NCBI RefSeq assembly: GCF_902833085.1
Contig: NZ_CADFEB010000005.1
Location: 248,001 to 312,000, forward strand
Reading direction: 5' to 3'
Length of the DNA: 64,000 bases
DNA from: Burkholderia ubonensis
GTDB taxonomy: Bacteria > Pseudomonadota > Gammaproteobacteria > Burkholderiales > Burkholderiaceae
Positions 1 through 9,280 of the stretch are shown piece after piece. The position numbers and the translations under genes were made by a program. Below the pieces are notes generated by a model. That model saw only the letters and a list, made by a program, of their open reading frames with translations. It was not told the DNA's origin and made no database searches. Each line of letters begins with the position of its first letter. Within the stretch, counting starts at the first letter, position 1.

Positions 1-689
1 TGAAGCTGATGAAGCTCGACCGCGATTCCGCGCTGCTGACCGCCGCCGGCAGCGCGATCTGCGGCGCGGCCGCGGTGCTCGCGTTCGAATCCACGCTGCA
101 GTCGAAGCCGCACCAGAGCGCGATGGCGGTCGGCAGCGTCGTGCTGTTCGGCACGCTGTCGATGTTCGTGTACCCGCTCGCGTATCACGCCGGGCTGCTG
201 AACCTCGACGCGGCCGGCCTCGGCCTGTTCTTCGGCGGCACGATCCACGAGGTCGCGCAGGTGGTCGGCGCGGCGAGCGACGTCAGCCCGCAGGTCGCGC
301 ACATCGCGACGATCGTCAAGATGACCCGCGTGATGCTGCTCGTGCCGGTGCTGCTCGCGCTCGGCTGGTGGCTCGCCCGCTCGGCCGGCGCAGCGGCCGG
401 CGGCGCGCACGGCAAGCGCAGGATCGCGGTGCCGTGGTTCGCGCTCGGCTTCCTCGGCTTCGTGATCGTCAATTCGCTGAACGTGCTGCCGGCCGACGTC
501 ACGCACACCCTCAACGTGCTCGACACGTTCGCGCTGACGATGGCGATGACCGCCCTCGGCATCGAGACCCGCGTGTCGCAGATCCGCGAAGCCGGCCCCC
601 GCGCGTTGACGACCGGCCTGATCCTGTACGTGTGGCTGATCGCCGGCGGCTACGGGATCACCTGGGCGGTCCAGCACTGGCTTGGCTGA
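1..689 (+). CDS. YeiH-type putative sulfate exporter family membrane protein (5' end outside window)
   Basis: C-terminal part of a polytopic inner-membrane protein of the UPF0324/YeiH family, often annotated as a putative sulfate exporter although the transported substrate is not firmly established. The reading frame is open from the window edge (frame of position 3), so the true start lies upstream. About six hydrophobic segments are visible. The stretch GGTIHEVAQVVGA followed by an alternating TIVKMTRVMLL segment is characteristic of the family. The 3' end runs to within about 100 bases of the chloride-channel gene on the same strand. Family assignment is confident; function is only inferred from the family. 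Confidence 0.85.
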   Translation, partial: KLMKLDRDSALLTAAGSAICGAAAVLAFESTLQSKPHQSAMAVGSVVLFGTLSMFVYPLAYHAGLLNLDAAGLGLFFGGTIHEVAQVVGAASDVSPQVAHIATIVKMTRVMLLVPVLLALGWWLARSAGAAAGGAHGKRRIAVPWFALGFLGFVIVNSLNVLPADVTHTLNVLDTFALTMAMTALGIETRVSQIREAGPRALTTGLILYVWLIAGGYGITWAVQHWLG

Positions 690-792
690 GCCGCACGCCC
701 GCTCCGCCTCGCGCGCCGCGCCCGCCGGGAAGGTCCCGCGGGCGCGGCGCAGTGCTATGCTTCGCGTCGTTTTCCACGGTCCTCGCTCAGTC

Positions 793-2526
793 GTGCTTTC
801 CTTCCTGCTGAAGCTGCGCACCCGCGCCCAAACCCTGTTCCGCCTGTCGGACGCCCATACGATGCTGATCTGGTCGGTGATCGTCGGGATCGGCGGCGCG
901 TTCGCGACGATCGCGTTCCGTGAAGGCATCGAGGTCGTGCAGCGCGTGGTCTCGGGCCACAGCGGCAGCTTCGTCCAGATGGCGAAACGCCTGCCGTGGT
1001 ACGTGCGCTTCTGGCTCCCCGCCGCGGGCGGCTTCCTCGCCGGCTGCGTGCTGCTGCTCGCGACGCGCAGCGACGCGAAAACGCGCAAGACCGACTACAT
1101 GGAGGCGGTCGCGCTCGGCAGCGGCGTCGTGCCGGTGCGGCAGAGCCTGTGGCGCAGCGTGTCGTCGCTGCTGACCATCGGCACCGGCGGCTCGATCGGC
1201 CGCGAAGGCCCGATGGTGCAGCTCGCCGCGCTCGCCGCGTCGCTCGTCGGCCGCTTCGCGCACTTCGACCCGCCGCGGCTGCGCCTGCTCGTCGCGTGCG
1301 GCGCGGCGGCCGGCATCACGTCCGCGTACAACGCGCCGATCGCCGGCGCGTTCTTCGTGTCGGAGATCGTGCTCGGCGCGATCGCGATGGAAAGCTTCGG
1401 CCCGATGGTGGTCGCGTCGGTCGTCGCGAACATCGTGATGCGCGAGTTCGCCGGCTACCGGCCGCCGTACGAGATGCCGGTGTTCCCGGCGGTCGCGGGC
1501 CCCGAGGTGCTGCTGTTCGTCGTGCTCGGCCTGCTGTGCGGCGTGCTCGCGCCGCAGTTCCTGCACCTGCTCGACGCGTCGAAGCACCAGTTCAAGCGGC
1601 TGCCCGTGCCGCTGCCGGTGCGGCTCGCGCTCGGCGGCCTGATCGTCGGTGTGATCTCCGTGTGGATTCCGGACGTGTGGGGCAACGGCTACAGCGTCGT
1701 GAACCAGATCCTGCATTCGCCGTGGACCTGGCAGGCGCTCGTCGCGGTGCTGGTGTTCAAGGTGCTCGCGACGGCGGCCACCGCCGGCTCCGGCGCGATC
1801 GGCGGGGTCTTCACGCCGACGCTGTTCGTCGGCGCGGTGCTCGGCTCGCTGTTCGGGCTCGGCATGCAGGCGCTGTGGCCGGGGCACACGTCCGCGTACT
1901 TCGCGTACGCGATGGTCGGGATGGGCGCGTTCCTGGCGGGTGCTACTCAGGCACCGCTGATGGCGATCCTGATGATCTTCGAGATGACGCTCAGCTATCA
2001 GGTCGTGCTGCCGCTGATGGTGTCGTGCGTCGTCGCGTATTTCGTCGCGCGCGCGACCGGCACGACGTCGATGTACGAGATCACGCTGCGCCACCACCAG
2101 GACGCGCAGGAGCGCCTGCGGATCCGGACCACGCAGATGCGCGAGCTGATCCAGCCCGCGCAGACGGTCGTGCCGCTGACCGCGAGCGTGGCCGACATGA
2201 CGCGCGTGTTCCTCGAATACCCGGTGAAATACCTGTACGTGACCGACGACGCGGGGCGCTTTCGCGGCGCGGTCGCGCTGAAGGACATCACGTGCGACCT
2301 GCTCGACAAGCGCGACACCACCGACAAGACGGCCGCGCACTACGCGCACACGCCGTTCCCGCTCCTCACGCCCGACATGCCGCTCGGCACCGCGCTCGAG
2401 CTGTTCATGGGCTTCCAGGGCGAGCGGCTGCCGGTGATCGAGAGCGAGGCGGAGCCGACGCTCGCGGGCGTCGTCTACAAGACGTCGCTGCTCGACGCGT
2501 ACCGGCGGATGACGGGCGAGCGCTGA
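793..2526 (+). CDS. clcB: ClcB-type voltage-gated chloride channel with C-terminal CBS domains
   Basis: CLC-family chloride transport protein of the inner membrane. The ~400-residue channel domain carries the three ion-pathway signatures: GSGVVP, GSIGREGP (with the gating glutamate) and AIGGVFTP. Two CBS-type regulatory segments follow in the last ~130 residues. The GTG at 793 is chosen because it gives the family-typical N-terminus (LSFLLKLRTRAQTLF); an in-frame ATG at 757 is the alternative. In the helix after the NAPIAG motif the sequence reads FVSEIV, so the position matching the internal proton glutamate of E. coli ClC (E203) appears to be Ile, with Glu only at the preceding position. 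That suggests channel-like rather than H+/Cl- antiport behaviour, as inference from an alignment by eye. Confidence 0.88.
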   Translation: MLSFLLKLRTRAQTLFRLSDAHTMLIWSVIVGIGGAFATIAFREGIEVVQRVVSGHSGSFVQMAKRLPWYVRFWLPAAGGFLAGCVLLLATRSDAKTRKTDYMEAVALGSGVVPVRQSLWRSVSSLLTIGTGGSIGREGPMVQLAALAASLVGRFAHFDPPRLRLLVACGAAAGITSAYNAPIAGAFFVSEIVLGAIAMESFGPMVVASVVANIVMREFAGYRPPYEMPVFPAVAGPEVLLFVVLGLLCGVLAPQFLHLLDASKHQFKRLPVPLPVRLALGGLIVGVISVWIPDVWGNGYSVVNQILHSPWTWQALVAVLVFKVLATAATAGSGAIGGVFTPTLFVGAVLGSLFGLGMQALWPGHTSAYFAYAMVGMGAFLAGATQAPLMAILMIFEMTLSYQVVLPLMVSCVVAYFVARATGTTSMYEITLRHHQDAQERLRIRTTQMRELIQPAQTVVPLTASVADMTRVFLEYPVKYLYVTDDAGRFRGAVALKDITCDLLDKRDTTDKTAAHYAHTPFPLLTPDMPLGTALELFMGFQGERLPVIESEAEPTLAGVVYKTSLLDAYRRMTGER

Positions 2527-2527
2527 T

Positions 2528-3151
2528 TCAGTCCGGCGCGCGCCCCAGCACCGCCCACGAGAAGAACCCCGCGAGCACGGCCTCGGCCGCCTCGGCCGAC
2601 ACGTGCTGCGGGTCAGCCGTGTAGTACGACTGCACGCCGTCGCACAGGCTCATCAGCCCGAGCGCGAGCGTCTCGGCCGGCAGCCGCAGCGGCGTGCCCG
2701 AGTGCTCCGAGAACGCACGGATGATGTCGGTCATCCGCGTGCGCGATTCCTGCAGGAACTGGTTGAAGCGCACGCGGAACTTCGCGTCGCGCGCCGCCTG
2801 CAGCTTCGCCTCGACCCAGAGCAGGTGGCACCGGTCGTCGATATGCATCCGCCGGTAGTAGGCAAGCGCGGTCGCCTCCATCTGCTCGCGCGTGCCGCCG
2901 CCCTCGAAGATCTGCCGCAGCTCCGCCTGCACGGACGCGTGATCCCGCTCGAGCAGCTCGAACAGCAGCTCCGCCTTGCTGCGGAAATTCGAGTAGAACG
3001 CGCCCCGCGTAAAGCCGGCGGCCGCGGCGATGTCCTCGACGCTCGCGGCGACGAAGCCTTTCTCCAGAAAAATCGACTGCGCAGCACTCAGCAGACGCTC
3101 GCGCGTCTGGTCCTTGCTCTGCTCCCGGGTCAAGCGCGTTGGTTGTTTCAT
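2528..3151 (-). CDS. TetR/AcrR family repressor of the adjacent RND efflux operon
   Basis: A 207-residue TetR-family regulator. The N-terminal helix-turn-helix spans roughly residues 10-60 (RERLLSAAQSIFLEKGF, then SVEDIAAAAGFTRGAFYSNF), followed by an all-helical ligand-binding domain resembling TetR_C of efflux regulators. The ATG at 3151 starts MKQPTRLTREQ, the usual start for this group; a much longer open frame upstream is only an antisense shadow of the pump genes. It is divergent from the efflux operon (190 bases between starts), and a dyad at 3211-3244 sits between them. Ligand unknown; autorepression and repression of the pump are inferred from context. Confidence 0.9.
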   Translation of the reverse strand: MKQPTRLTREQSKDQTRERLLSAAQSIFLEKGFVAASVEDIAAAAGFTRGAFYSNFRSKAELLFELLERDHASVQAELRQIFEGGGTREQMEATALAYYRRMHIDDRCHLLWVEAKLQAARDAKFRVRFNQFLQESRTRMTDIIRAFSEHSGTPLRLPAETLALGLMSLCDGVQSYYTADPQHVSAEAAEAVLAGFFSWAVLGRAPD

Positions 3152-3210
3152 GCCGCGAAGTCTAGCACCAACCCAGCACCAGCTGGCTTTCAGATTCATC
3201 TTTGCATTCA

Positions 3211-3244
3211 GATACAGCACTGTATTAGAATCCGCAACAGTATC
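3211..3244. promoter_or_regulatory. Candidate TetR operator dyad
   Basis: Within the 190-base divergent spacer there is a perfect inverted repeat ATACAG-CA-CTGTAT (3212-3225). It is nested in a wider GATAC...GTATC pair (3211-3215 with 3240-3244). The tract is AT-rich compared with its surroundings, as expected for a promoter/operator. Position and symmetry fit a TetR dimer site controlling both directions; binding is inferred, not shown. Confidence 0.5.
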
Positions 3245-3340
3245 CGAAAGATCTGGTCCGCGCGCATCGTCGCGCGCCGCTCGGGGCAAGCGCCCGCCGC
3301 TTGCCGGTTTCGCTCCGCTCTTACCGCCTCTGGGGGTTTC

Positions 3341-4450
3341 GTGAATCGCTCCGGTTCCCGCGCTGCGCTGCTGGTCGGCGCCGCGCTCGTCGTCGCTGCC
3401 TGTCACCCGAAAGAATCCGCACCACCCGCACCCCGCCCCGTCGTTGCCCAGCCGGCTCGCGCCGACGGCGTCGCGATGTCGCGCACGCTGCCCGGCGAGA
3501 TCCAGCCGCGCTACGCGACGCCGCTGTCGTTCCGCATCGCCGGCAAGATCGTCGAGCGCAAGGTGCGGCTCGGCGACACCGTCAAGGCCGGCCAGGTCGT
3601 GGCGCTGCTCGATCCTTCGGACGTCGAGAAGAACGCCGCGAGCGCGCAGGCGCAGCTCGATGCCGCGTCGCACCGCCTCGCGTTCGCGAAGCAGCAGCTC
3701 GACCGCGACCGCGCGCAGGCCCGCGAGAACCTGATCGCGACCGCGCAGCTCGAGCAGACCGAAGATGCATACACGTCCGCGCTCGCACAGCGCGACCAGG
3801 CGCAGCAGCAGCTCGCGCTCGCGAGGAACCAGTTGCGCTACGCGACGCTCGTCGCCGACCACGCGGGCACCATCACCGCCGAACAGGCCGACACGGGCCA
3901 GAACGTGTCCGCGGGGCAGCCCGTCTACCAGCTTGCATGGGCAGGCGACGTCGACGTCGTCAGCGACGTGCCGGAAGCGGCGCTCGCGTCGCTCGCGCCG
4001 GGCCACGCGGCGAGCGTCACGCTGCCGTCGCTGCCGGGCCGGCAGTTCGCCGCGAAGGTGCGCGAGGTCGCGCCGGCCGCCGATCCGCAAAGCCGCACCT
4101 ACCGCGTGAAGCTGTCGCTCGAACGGCCCGACCCGGTGATCCGCCTCGGCATGACGGCCGACGTCGCGTTCGACGGCCCGCCGGCCGGCAACGACGCCGC
4201 GACCATCACGCTGCCCGCGACCGCGCTGTTCCATGACGGCCAGCATCCGGCCGTGTGGGTCGTGCGCGCGAAGAACGACACGCTGGAGCTGCGCCGCGTC
4301 GACGTCGCGCGCTTCAACGAGCGCACCGTGACCGTGTCGCACGGGCTGCAGCCGGGCGAGCGCGTCGTGCTGCAGGGCGTGCACACGGTCAGCGCGGGCG
4401 AGAAGGTGCGCGCGATCGCGCCGCTGCATCCGGAGGACTTCGCGTCATGA
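3341..4450 (+). CDS. RND efflux periplasmic adaptor lipoprotein (membrane fusion protein)
   Basis: A 369-residue adaptor that bridges an RND pump to its outer-membrane channel. The GTG at 3341 gives MNRSGSRAALLVGAALVVAACHP, a lipoprotein signal with lipobox VAAC. Then follow the first lipoyl half (FRIAGKIVERKVRLGDTVKAG), a helical hairpin (about residues 95-170, rich in Ala/Gln/Arg), the second lipoyl half and the beta-barrel/membrane-proximal region ending GLQPGERVVLQGVHTV. It overlaps the pump gene by four bases (ATGA), so the two are translationally coupled. The protein is of the HlyD/AcrA type; drug specificity cannot be read from sequence. Confidence 0.92.
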   Translation: MNRSGSRAALLVGAALVVAACHPKESAPPAPRPVVAQPARADGVAMSRTLPGEIQPRYATPLSFRIAGKIVERKVRLGDTVKAGQVVALLDPSDVEKNAASAQAQLDAASHRLAFAKQQLDRDRAQARENLIATAQLEQTEDAYTSALAQRDQAQQQLALARNQLRYATLVADHAGTITAEQADTGQNVSAGQPVYQLAWAGDVDVVSDVPEAALASLAPGHAASVTLPSLPGRQFAAKVREVAPAADPQSRTYRVKLSLERPDPVIRLGMTADVAFDGPPAGNDAATITLPATALFHDGQHPAVWVVRAKNDTLELRRVDVARFNERTVTVSHGLQPGERVVLQGVHTVSAGEKVRAIAPLHPEDFAS

Positions 4451-7400
4451 GTTCGTTTCGCGAAGAAAGCCGCTTCAACCTGTCCGCGTGGGCGCTGCGC
4501 CACCAGGCGCTGGTCGTCTACCTGATCGTGCTGGCGACGGTCGCGGGCATCCTCGCGTACACGCGCCTCGCCCAATCCGAAGACCCGCCGTTCACGTTCC
4601 GCGTGATGGTGATCCGCACCTTCTGGCCGGGCGCGACCGCGCGCCAGGTGCAGGAGCAAGTGACCGACCGGATCGGCCGCAAGCTGCAGGAAACCCCGGC
4701 GATCGACTTCCTGCGCAGCTATTCGCGCCCCGGCGAATCGCTGATCTTCTTCACGATGAAGGACTCGGCGCCCGTGAAGGACGTGCGGGAGACCTGGTAC
4801 CAGATCCGCAAGAAGGTCGGCGACATCGGCTACACGCTGCCGCCCGGCGTGCAGGGCCCGTTCTTCAACGACGAGTTCGGCGACGTCTACACCAACATCT
4901 ACACGCTCGAAGGCGACGGCTTCTCGCCCGCGCAGCTGCACGACTACGCGGACCAGCTGCGCACGGTGCTGCTGCGCGTGCCGGGCGTCGCCAAGGTCGA
5001 CTATTTCGGCGATCCGGACCAGCGGATCTTCATCGAGGTCAACAACGCGCAGCTCACGCGCGTCGGTATTTCGCCGCAGCAGCTCGGCCAGGCGCTCAAC
5101 GCGCAGAACAGCGTGGCGTCGGCCGGCGTGCTGACGACCGCCGACGACCGCGTGTTCATCCGGCCGAGCGGCCAGTACGACAACGTCGCCGCGCTCGCCG
5201 ACACGCTCTTGCGCATCAACGGCCGCACGTTCCGCCTCGGCGACCTCGCGACGGTGAAGCGCGGCTACGACGATCCGCCCGTCACGCAGATGCGCAGCGC
5301 GGATGCAGGGACGAACGGCAAAGGCGCGGCCGACAAGAACGCGGCAAGCAAAGCCGTCGTCGGCAAGGCGGTGCTCGGCATCGGCATCACGATGCAGCCG
5401 GGCGGCGACGTGATCCGGCTCGGCAAGGCGCTCGACGCGACGTCGCAGGAACTGCGCGCGCAATTGCCCGCCGGCCTCAAGCTGACCGAGGTGTCGAGCA
5501 TGCCCGATGCGGTGTCGCGCTCGGTCGACGACTTCCTCGAGGCGGTCGCCGAAGCGGTCGCGATCGTGCTGGTCGTGAGCCTCGTGTCGCTCGGGCTGCG
5601 CACCGGGATGGTCGTCGTGATCTCGATTCCGGTCGTGCTCGCGGTCACCGCCCTCTTCATGTACCTGTTCGACATCGGCCTGCACAAGGTGTCGCTCGGC
5701 ACGCTGGTGCTCGCGCTCGGCCTGCTCGTCGACGACGCGATCATCGCGGTCGAGATGATGGCCGTGAAGCTCGAGCAGGGCTACAGCCGCGCGCGCGCCG
5801 CCGCGTTCGCGTACACCAGCACCGCGTTCCCGATGCTGACGGGCACGCTCGTCACGGTGTCCGGCTTCCTGCCGATCGCGCTCGCGAAGTCGAGCACCGG
5901 CGAATACACGCGCTCGATCTTCGAGGTGTCGGCGATCGCGCTGATCGCGTCGTGGTTCGCGGCCGTCGTGCTGATCCCGCTGCTCGGCTTCCACATGCTG
6001 CCCGAGCGCAAGAAGCACGCGCACGAAGCGCACCTGCCCGACGATCACGAGCACGACATCTACGACACGCGCTTCTACACGCGGCTGCGCGGCTGGATCC
6101 ACTGGTGCATCGAGCGGCGCTTCGTCGTGCTGGCGATCACGGTGGCCCTGTTCGTCGTGTCGCTGCTGGGCTTCTCGCTCGTGCCGCAGCAGTTCTTCCC
6201 GAGCTCCGACCGGCCCGAGCTGCTCGTCGACCTGCGCCTGCCCGAAGGCGCGTCGTTCGCGGCGACGCTGCGCGAAACCGAGCGCCTCGAGCAGACGATC
6301 GCCGGGCGCCCCGAGATCGACCACGCGGTCAATTTCGTCGGCAGCGGCGCGCCGCGCTTCTACCTGCCGCTCGACCAGCAGCTGCAGCTGCCGAACTTCG
6401 CGCAGTTCGTGATCACCGCGAAATCGGTCGAGGATCGCGAAAAGCTCGCGCGCTGGCTCGAAACCACGCTGCGCGACCGGTTTCCGGCGGTGCGCTGGCG
6501 GCTGTCGCGGCTCGAGAACGGGCCGCCGGTCGGCTATCCGGTGCAGTTCCGCGTCAGCGGCGACACCATCGCGACCGTGCGCGGCATCGCCGAGCAGGTC
6601 GCGGCGACGATGCGCGGCGACGCGCGCACGGTGAACGTGCAGTTCGACTGGGACGAGCCGGCCGAGCGCTCGGTGCGCTTCGAGCTCGACCAGAAGAAGG
6701 CGCGCGCGCTGAACGTCACGCCGCAGGACGTGTCGAGCTTCCTCGCGATGACGCTGTCGGGCACGACCGTCACGCAATACCGCGAGCGCGACAAGCTGAT
6801 CGCGGTCGATCTGCGCGCGCCGCAGGCCGACCGCGTCGATCCGGCGAAGCTCGCGGGCCTCGCGCTGCCGACGCCGAACGGCCCCGTGCCGCTCGGCTCG
6901 CTCGGCCGCTTCACGCCGTCGCTCGAATACGGCGTGATCTGGGAGCGCGACCGCCAGCCGACCATCACCGTGCAGTCGGACGTGCGCGCCGGCGCCCAGG
7001 GCATCGACGTCACGCATGCGATCGACGGCAAGCTGAACGCGCTGCGCGCGCAATTGCCGGTCGGCTACCGGATCGACATCGGCGGGTCGGTCGAGGAAAG
7101 CGCGAAAGCGCAGAAGTCGATCAACGCGCAGATGCCGCTGATGGCGATCGCCGTGTTCACGCTGCTGATGATCCAGCTGCAGAGCTTCTCGCGCGTGCTG
7201 ATGGTCGTGCTGACCGCGCCGCTCGGGCTGATCGGCGTGGTGTCGACGCTGCTGCTGTTCGGCCAGCCGTTCGGCTTCGTCGCGATGCTCGGCGTGATCG
7301 CGATGTTCGGGATCATCATGCGCAACTCGGTGATCCTCGTCGACCAGATCGAGCAGGACATCGCGGCCGGCCACGGGCGCTTCGACGCGATCATCGGCGC

Positions 7401-7641
7401 GACCGTGCGGCGCTTCCGGCCGATCACGCTGACGGCCGCCGCCGCGGTGCTCGCGCTGATCCCGCTGCTGCGCTCGAACTTCTTCGGGCCGATGGCGACC
7501 GCGCTGATGGGCGGCATCACGAGCGCGACCGTGCTGACGCTGTTCTACCTGCCGGCGCTGTACGCCGCGTGGTTCCGCGTGAAGAACGACGAGCGCGATG
7601 TGCCGGGCAGCACGCCGCCCGCCGCGCCGTCCGGAGCCTGA
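4447..7641 (+). CDS. RND family efflux pump, inner-membrane proton antiporter
   Basis: A 1064-residue resistance-nodulation-division transporter of usual length for AcrB-like pumps. It has an N-terminal membrane helix, large periplasmic loops between TM1-TM2 and TM7-TM8, and two sets of membrane helices. TM4 carries the proton-relay pair in GLLVDDAIIAVEMM. The second half repeats the pattern (GVIAMFGIIMRNSVILVDQIE). It starts at the ATGA overlap with the adaptor gene. The short Ala/Lys/Gly-rich insert around residues 280-305 is unusual and probably a surface loop. It extrudes organic solutes using the proton gradient; substrate unknown. Confidence 0.93.
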   Translation: MSSFREESRFNLSAWALRHQALVVYLIVLATVAGILAYTRLAQSEDPPFTFRVMVIRTFWPGATARQVQEQVTDRIGRKLQETPAIDFLRSYSRPGESLIFFTMKDSAPVKDVRETWYQIRKKVGDIGYTLPPGVQGPFFNDEFGDVYTNIYTLEGDGFSPAQLHDYADQLRTVLLRVPGVAKVDYFGDPDQRIFIEVNNAQLTRVGISPQQLGQALNAQNSVASAGVLTTADDRVFIRPSGQYDNVAALADTLLRINGRTFRLGDLATVKRGYDDPPVTQMRSADAGTNGKGAADKNAASKAVVGKAVLGIGITMQPGGDVIRLGKALDATSQELRAQLPAGLKLTEVSSMPDAVSRSVDDFLEAVAEAVAIVLVVSLVSLGLRTGMVVVISIPVVLAVTALFMYLFDIGLHKVSLGTLVLALGLLVDDAIIAVEMMAVKLEQGYSRARAAAFAYTSTAFPMLTGTLVTVSGFLPIALAKSSTGEYTRSIFEVSAIALIASWFAAVVLIPLLGFHMLPERKKHAHEAHLPDDHEHDIYDTRFYTRLRGWIHWCIERRFVVLAITVALFVVSLLGFSLVPQQFFPSSDRPELLVDLRLPEGASFAATLRETERLEQTIAGRPEIDHAVNFVGSGAPRFYLPLDQQLQLPNFAQFVITAKSVEDREKLARWLETTLRDRFPAVRWRLSRLENGPPVGYPVQFRVSGDTIATVRGIAEQVAATMRGDARTVNVQFDWDEPAERSVRFELDQKKARALNVTPQDVSSFLAMTLSGTTVTQYRERDKLIAVDLRAPQADRVDPAKLAGLALPTPNGPVPLGSLGRFTPSLEYGVIWERDRQPTITVQSDVRAGAQGIDVTHAIDGKLNALRAQLPVGYRIDIGGSVEESAKAQKSINAQMPLMAIAVFTLLMIQLQSFSRVLMVVLTAPLGLIGVVSTLLLFGQPFGFVAMLGVIAMFGIIMRNSVILVDQIEQDIAAGHGRFDAIIGATVRRFRPITLTAAAAVLALIPLLRSNFFGPMATALMGGITSATVLTLFYLPALYAAWFRVKNDERDVPGSTPPAAPSGA

Positions 7642-7643
7642 CC

Positions 7644-9176
7644 ATGGAGCTGTCGATGAATCTGATGACGAACACCGCGCGCGCGCTCGCGGCCGCGGGC
7701 CTCGCCGGCGCGCTCGCGGGCTGTGCGTGGTTCGCGCCGAGCGGCGAGCCGCCGGCGATGCCGTCGCCCGCGCACTACGGCGCGACGCCGCAAGCGGCGC
7801 AGACGGTCGCGGCGCAAGGCGTCGCGCAGCATTTCGAAGTGGGCGCGCAGCCGGTGCCCGACTGGTGGACGCAGTACCGCTCCGACGCGCTGAACGCGCT
7901 CGTCGACGAAGGGCTGCGCAACAGCCCGACGCTCAGCGCCGCCGCGCACACGCTGAACGCCGCGCGCGAGCAGCTGCGCGCGCAGATCGGCAGCTCGATG
8001 CTGCCGTCGATCGACGCGGGCGGCCAGGCCGCGCGCCAGCGCGCGCTCGGCGTGCCGATTCCCGCGCTCGGCGCGCCGACGCTGCTGTACGACACGTTCA
8101 TCGGCCAGCTCCAGGCGCGCTACACGATCGACCTGTTCGGCGCGTCGCGCTTCGCGAACCGGGCGCTGGCCAAGCGCGTCGACGTCAGCGCGTTCGAGCT
8201 CGAATCCGCGCGCCGCGCGCTCGCCGCGAACATCGTCGTCGCGTCGGTCACGAGCTCGGTGCTCGGCGCGCAGATCGACACGACCGAAAGGCTCGTCGCG
8301 CTCGCCGACGCGCAGGCGCGCGACGCGGAACGCCGCTACGCGCTCGGCGCCGCGTCGCGCGGCGATGCGCTCAACGCGCGACAGAGCGCGGAGACGGCCG
8401 CGGCCGGCCTGCCCGCGCTGCGCCAGCAGCGCGACTCGGCGCGCCATGCGCTCGCGGTGCTGGTCGGGCGCACGCCGGACCAGCCGCCCGCGGACCTCGC
8501 GCTCGCCGACCTGCATCTGCCCGCGCAGGTGCCGGTCGTGGTGCCGTCCGACCTGCTGAGGAGCCGGCCCGATATCCGCGCGGCCGACGCGGCGCTGCAG
8601 GCCGCCGCGGCCGAGGTCGGCGTCGCGACCGCGCAGCTGTTCCCGCAGCTGTCGCTGTCGGCGTCGATGGGGCAAGGCGGCTTCAACTGGCCGGCGATGC
8701 TGTCCGGCGCGGGCGCGATCTGGAGCATCGGCGCGTCGCTCAGCCAGCCGATCTTCCACGGCGGCGCGCTGCTCGCGCAGCGCCGCGCGGCCAAGGAAAG
8801 CTACGCGGCCGCCGTCGACCAGTACAAGCAGACCGTGCTCACCGCGTTCCAGGACGTCGCCGACTCGCTCGCGGCGCTCGAGCACGACGCACAGGCGCTC
8901 GACGCGTCGGGCCGCGCCGCGCTCGCCGCGCGCGGCGCGTATGACGATGCGGCCGCGCGCGTGCGGCTCGGCGCGCTGCCACCGTCGGCGTCGCGCGCGA
9001 GCGAGCTGCAGTACCGCAACGCGCGGCTCGACGAGATCCGCGCGACGGGCGCGCGGCTCGCGGACACCGCGCGGCTGTACCAGGCGATGGGCACGCCGCC
9101 CGACGGTACGGCGGCCGGCCAGCAAGCCCGCGCCGCGATCCCGCACGCGACGAACGCGCCACCCACGCCGCAATGA
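7644..9176 (+). CDS. NodT-type outer-membrane efflux lipoprotein
   Basis: A 510-residue TolC-like outer-membrane factor completing the tripartite pump. The signal has a lipobox (GALAGC, Cys around residue 31), so the mature protein is acylated. Two OEP repeats follow: YTIDLFGASRFANRALAKR in the first half and the typical LLRSRPDIRAADAALQAA, FPQLSLSASMG and FQDVADSLAALE in the second. The ATG at 7644 follows the pump stop by two bases and has GGAG seven bases upstream; a second ATG at 7656 is possible. A strong hairpin after the stop (9185-9211) closes the operon. Confidence 0.92.
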   Translation: MELSMNLMTNTARALAAAGLAGALAGCAWFAPSGEPPAMPSPAHYGATPQAAQTVAAQGVAQHFEVGAQPVPDWWTQYRSDALNALVDEGLRNSPTLSAAAHTLNAAREQLRAQIGSSMLPSIDAGGQAARQRALGVPIPALGAPTLLYDTFIGQLQARYTIDLFGASRFANRALAKRVDVSAFELESARRALAANIVVASVTSSVLGAQIDTTERLVALADAQARDAERRYALGAASRGDALNARQSAETAAAGLPALRQQRDSARHALAVLVGRTPDQPPADLALADLHLPAQVPVVVPSDLLRSRPDIRAADAALQAAAAEVGVATAQLFPQLSLSASMGQGGFNWPAMLSGAGAIWSIGASLSQPIFHGGALLAQRRAAKESYAAAVDQYKQTVLTAFQDVADSLAALEHDAQALDASGRAALAARGAYDDAAARVRLGALPPSASRASELQYRNARLDEIRATGARLADTARLYQAMGTPPDGTAAGQQARAAIPHATNAPPTPQ

Positions 9177-9184
9177 GCCGGCCC

Positions 9185-9211
9185 GGGCGTCGGGCGCCGC
9201 GCCCGACGCCC
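9185..9211 (+). terminator. Hairpin terminator of the efflux operon
   Basis: Perfect 11-bp stem GGGCGTCGGGC / GCCCGACGCCC with a five-base loop, starting nine bases after the outer-membrane factor stop. Only a short T-containing tail follows (GATCTTCC), so termination strength is uncertain. Confidence 0.6.
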
Positions 9212-9221
9212 GATCTTCCGC

Positions 9222-9252
9222 TTGACCCTCACGTAGCGTAACGTTCGAGACT
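9222..9252 (+). promoter_or_regulatory. MerR-type promoter with elongated 19-bp spacer
   Basis: TTGACC (9222-9227) and GAGACT (9247-9252) are 19 bases apart, the over-long spacing that MerR regulators correct by untwisting. The spacer contains an imperfect dyad CTCACGT / ACGTTCGAG centred between the two boxes. It lies directly upstream of the MerR gene, so autoregulation is the likely role. Inferred from sequence only. Confidence 0.55.
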
Positions 9253-9280
9253 CCAGCGTGCGCACCAAACGGAGGAACGA

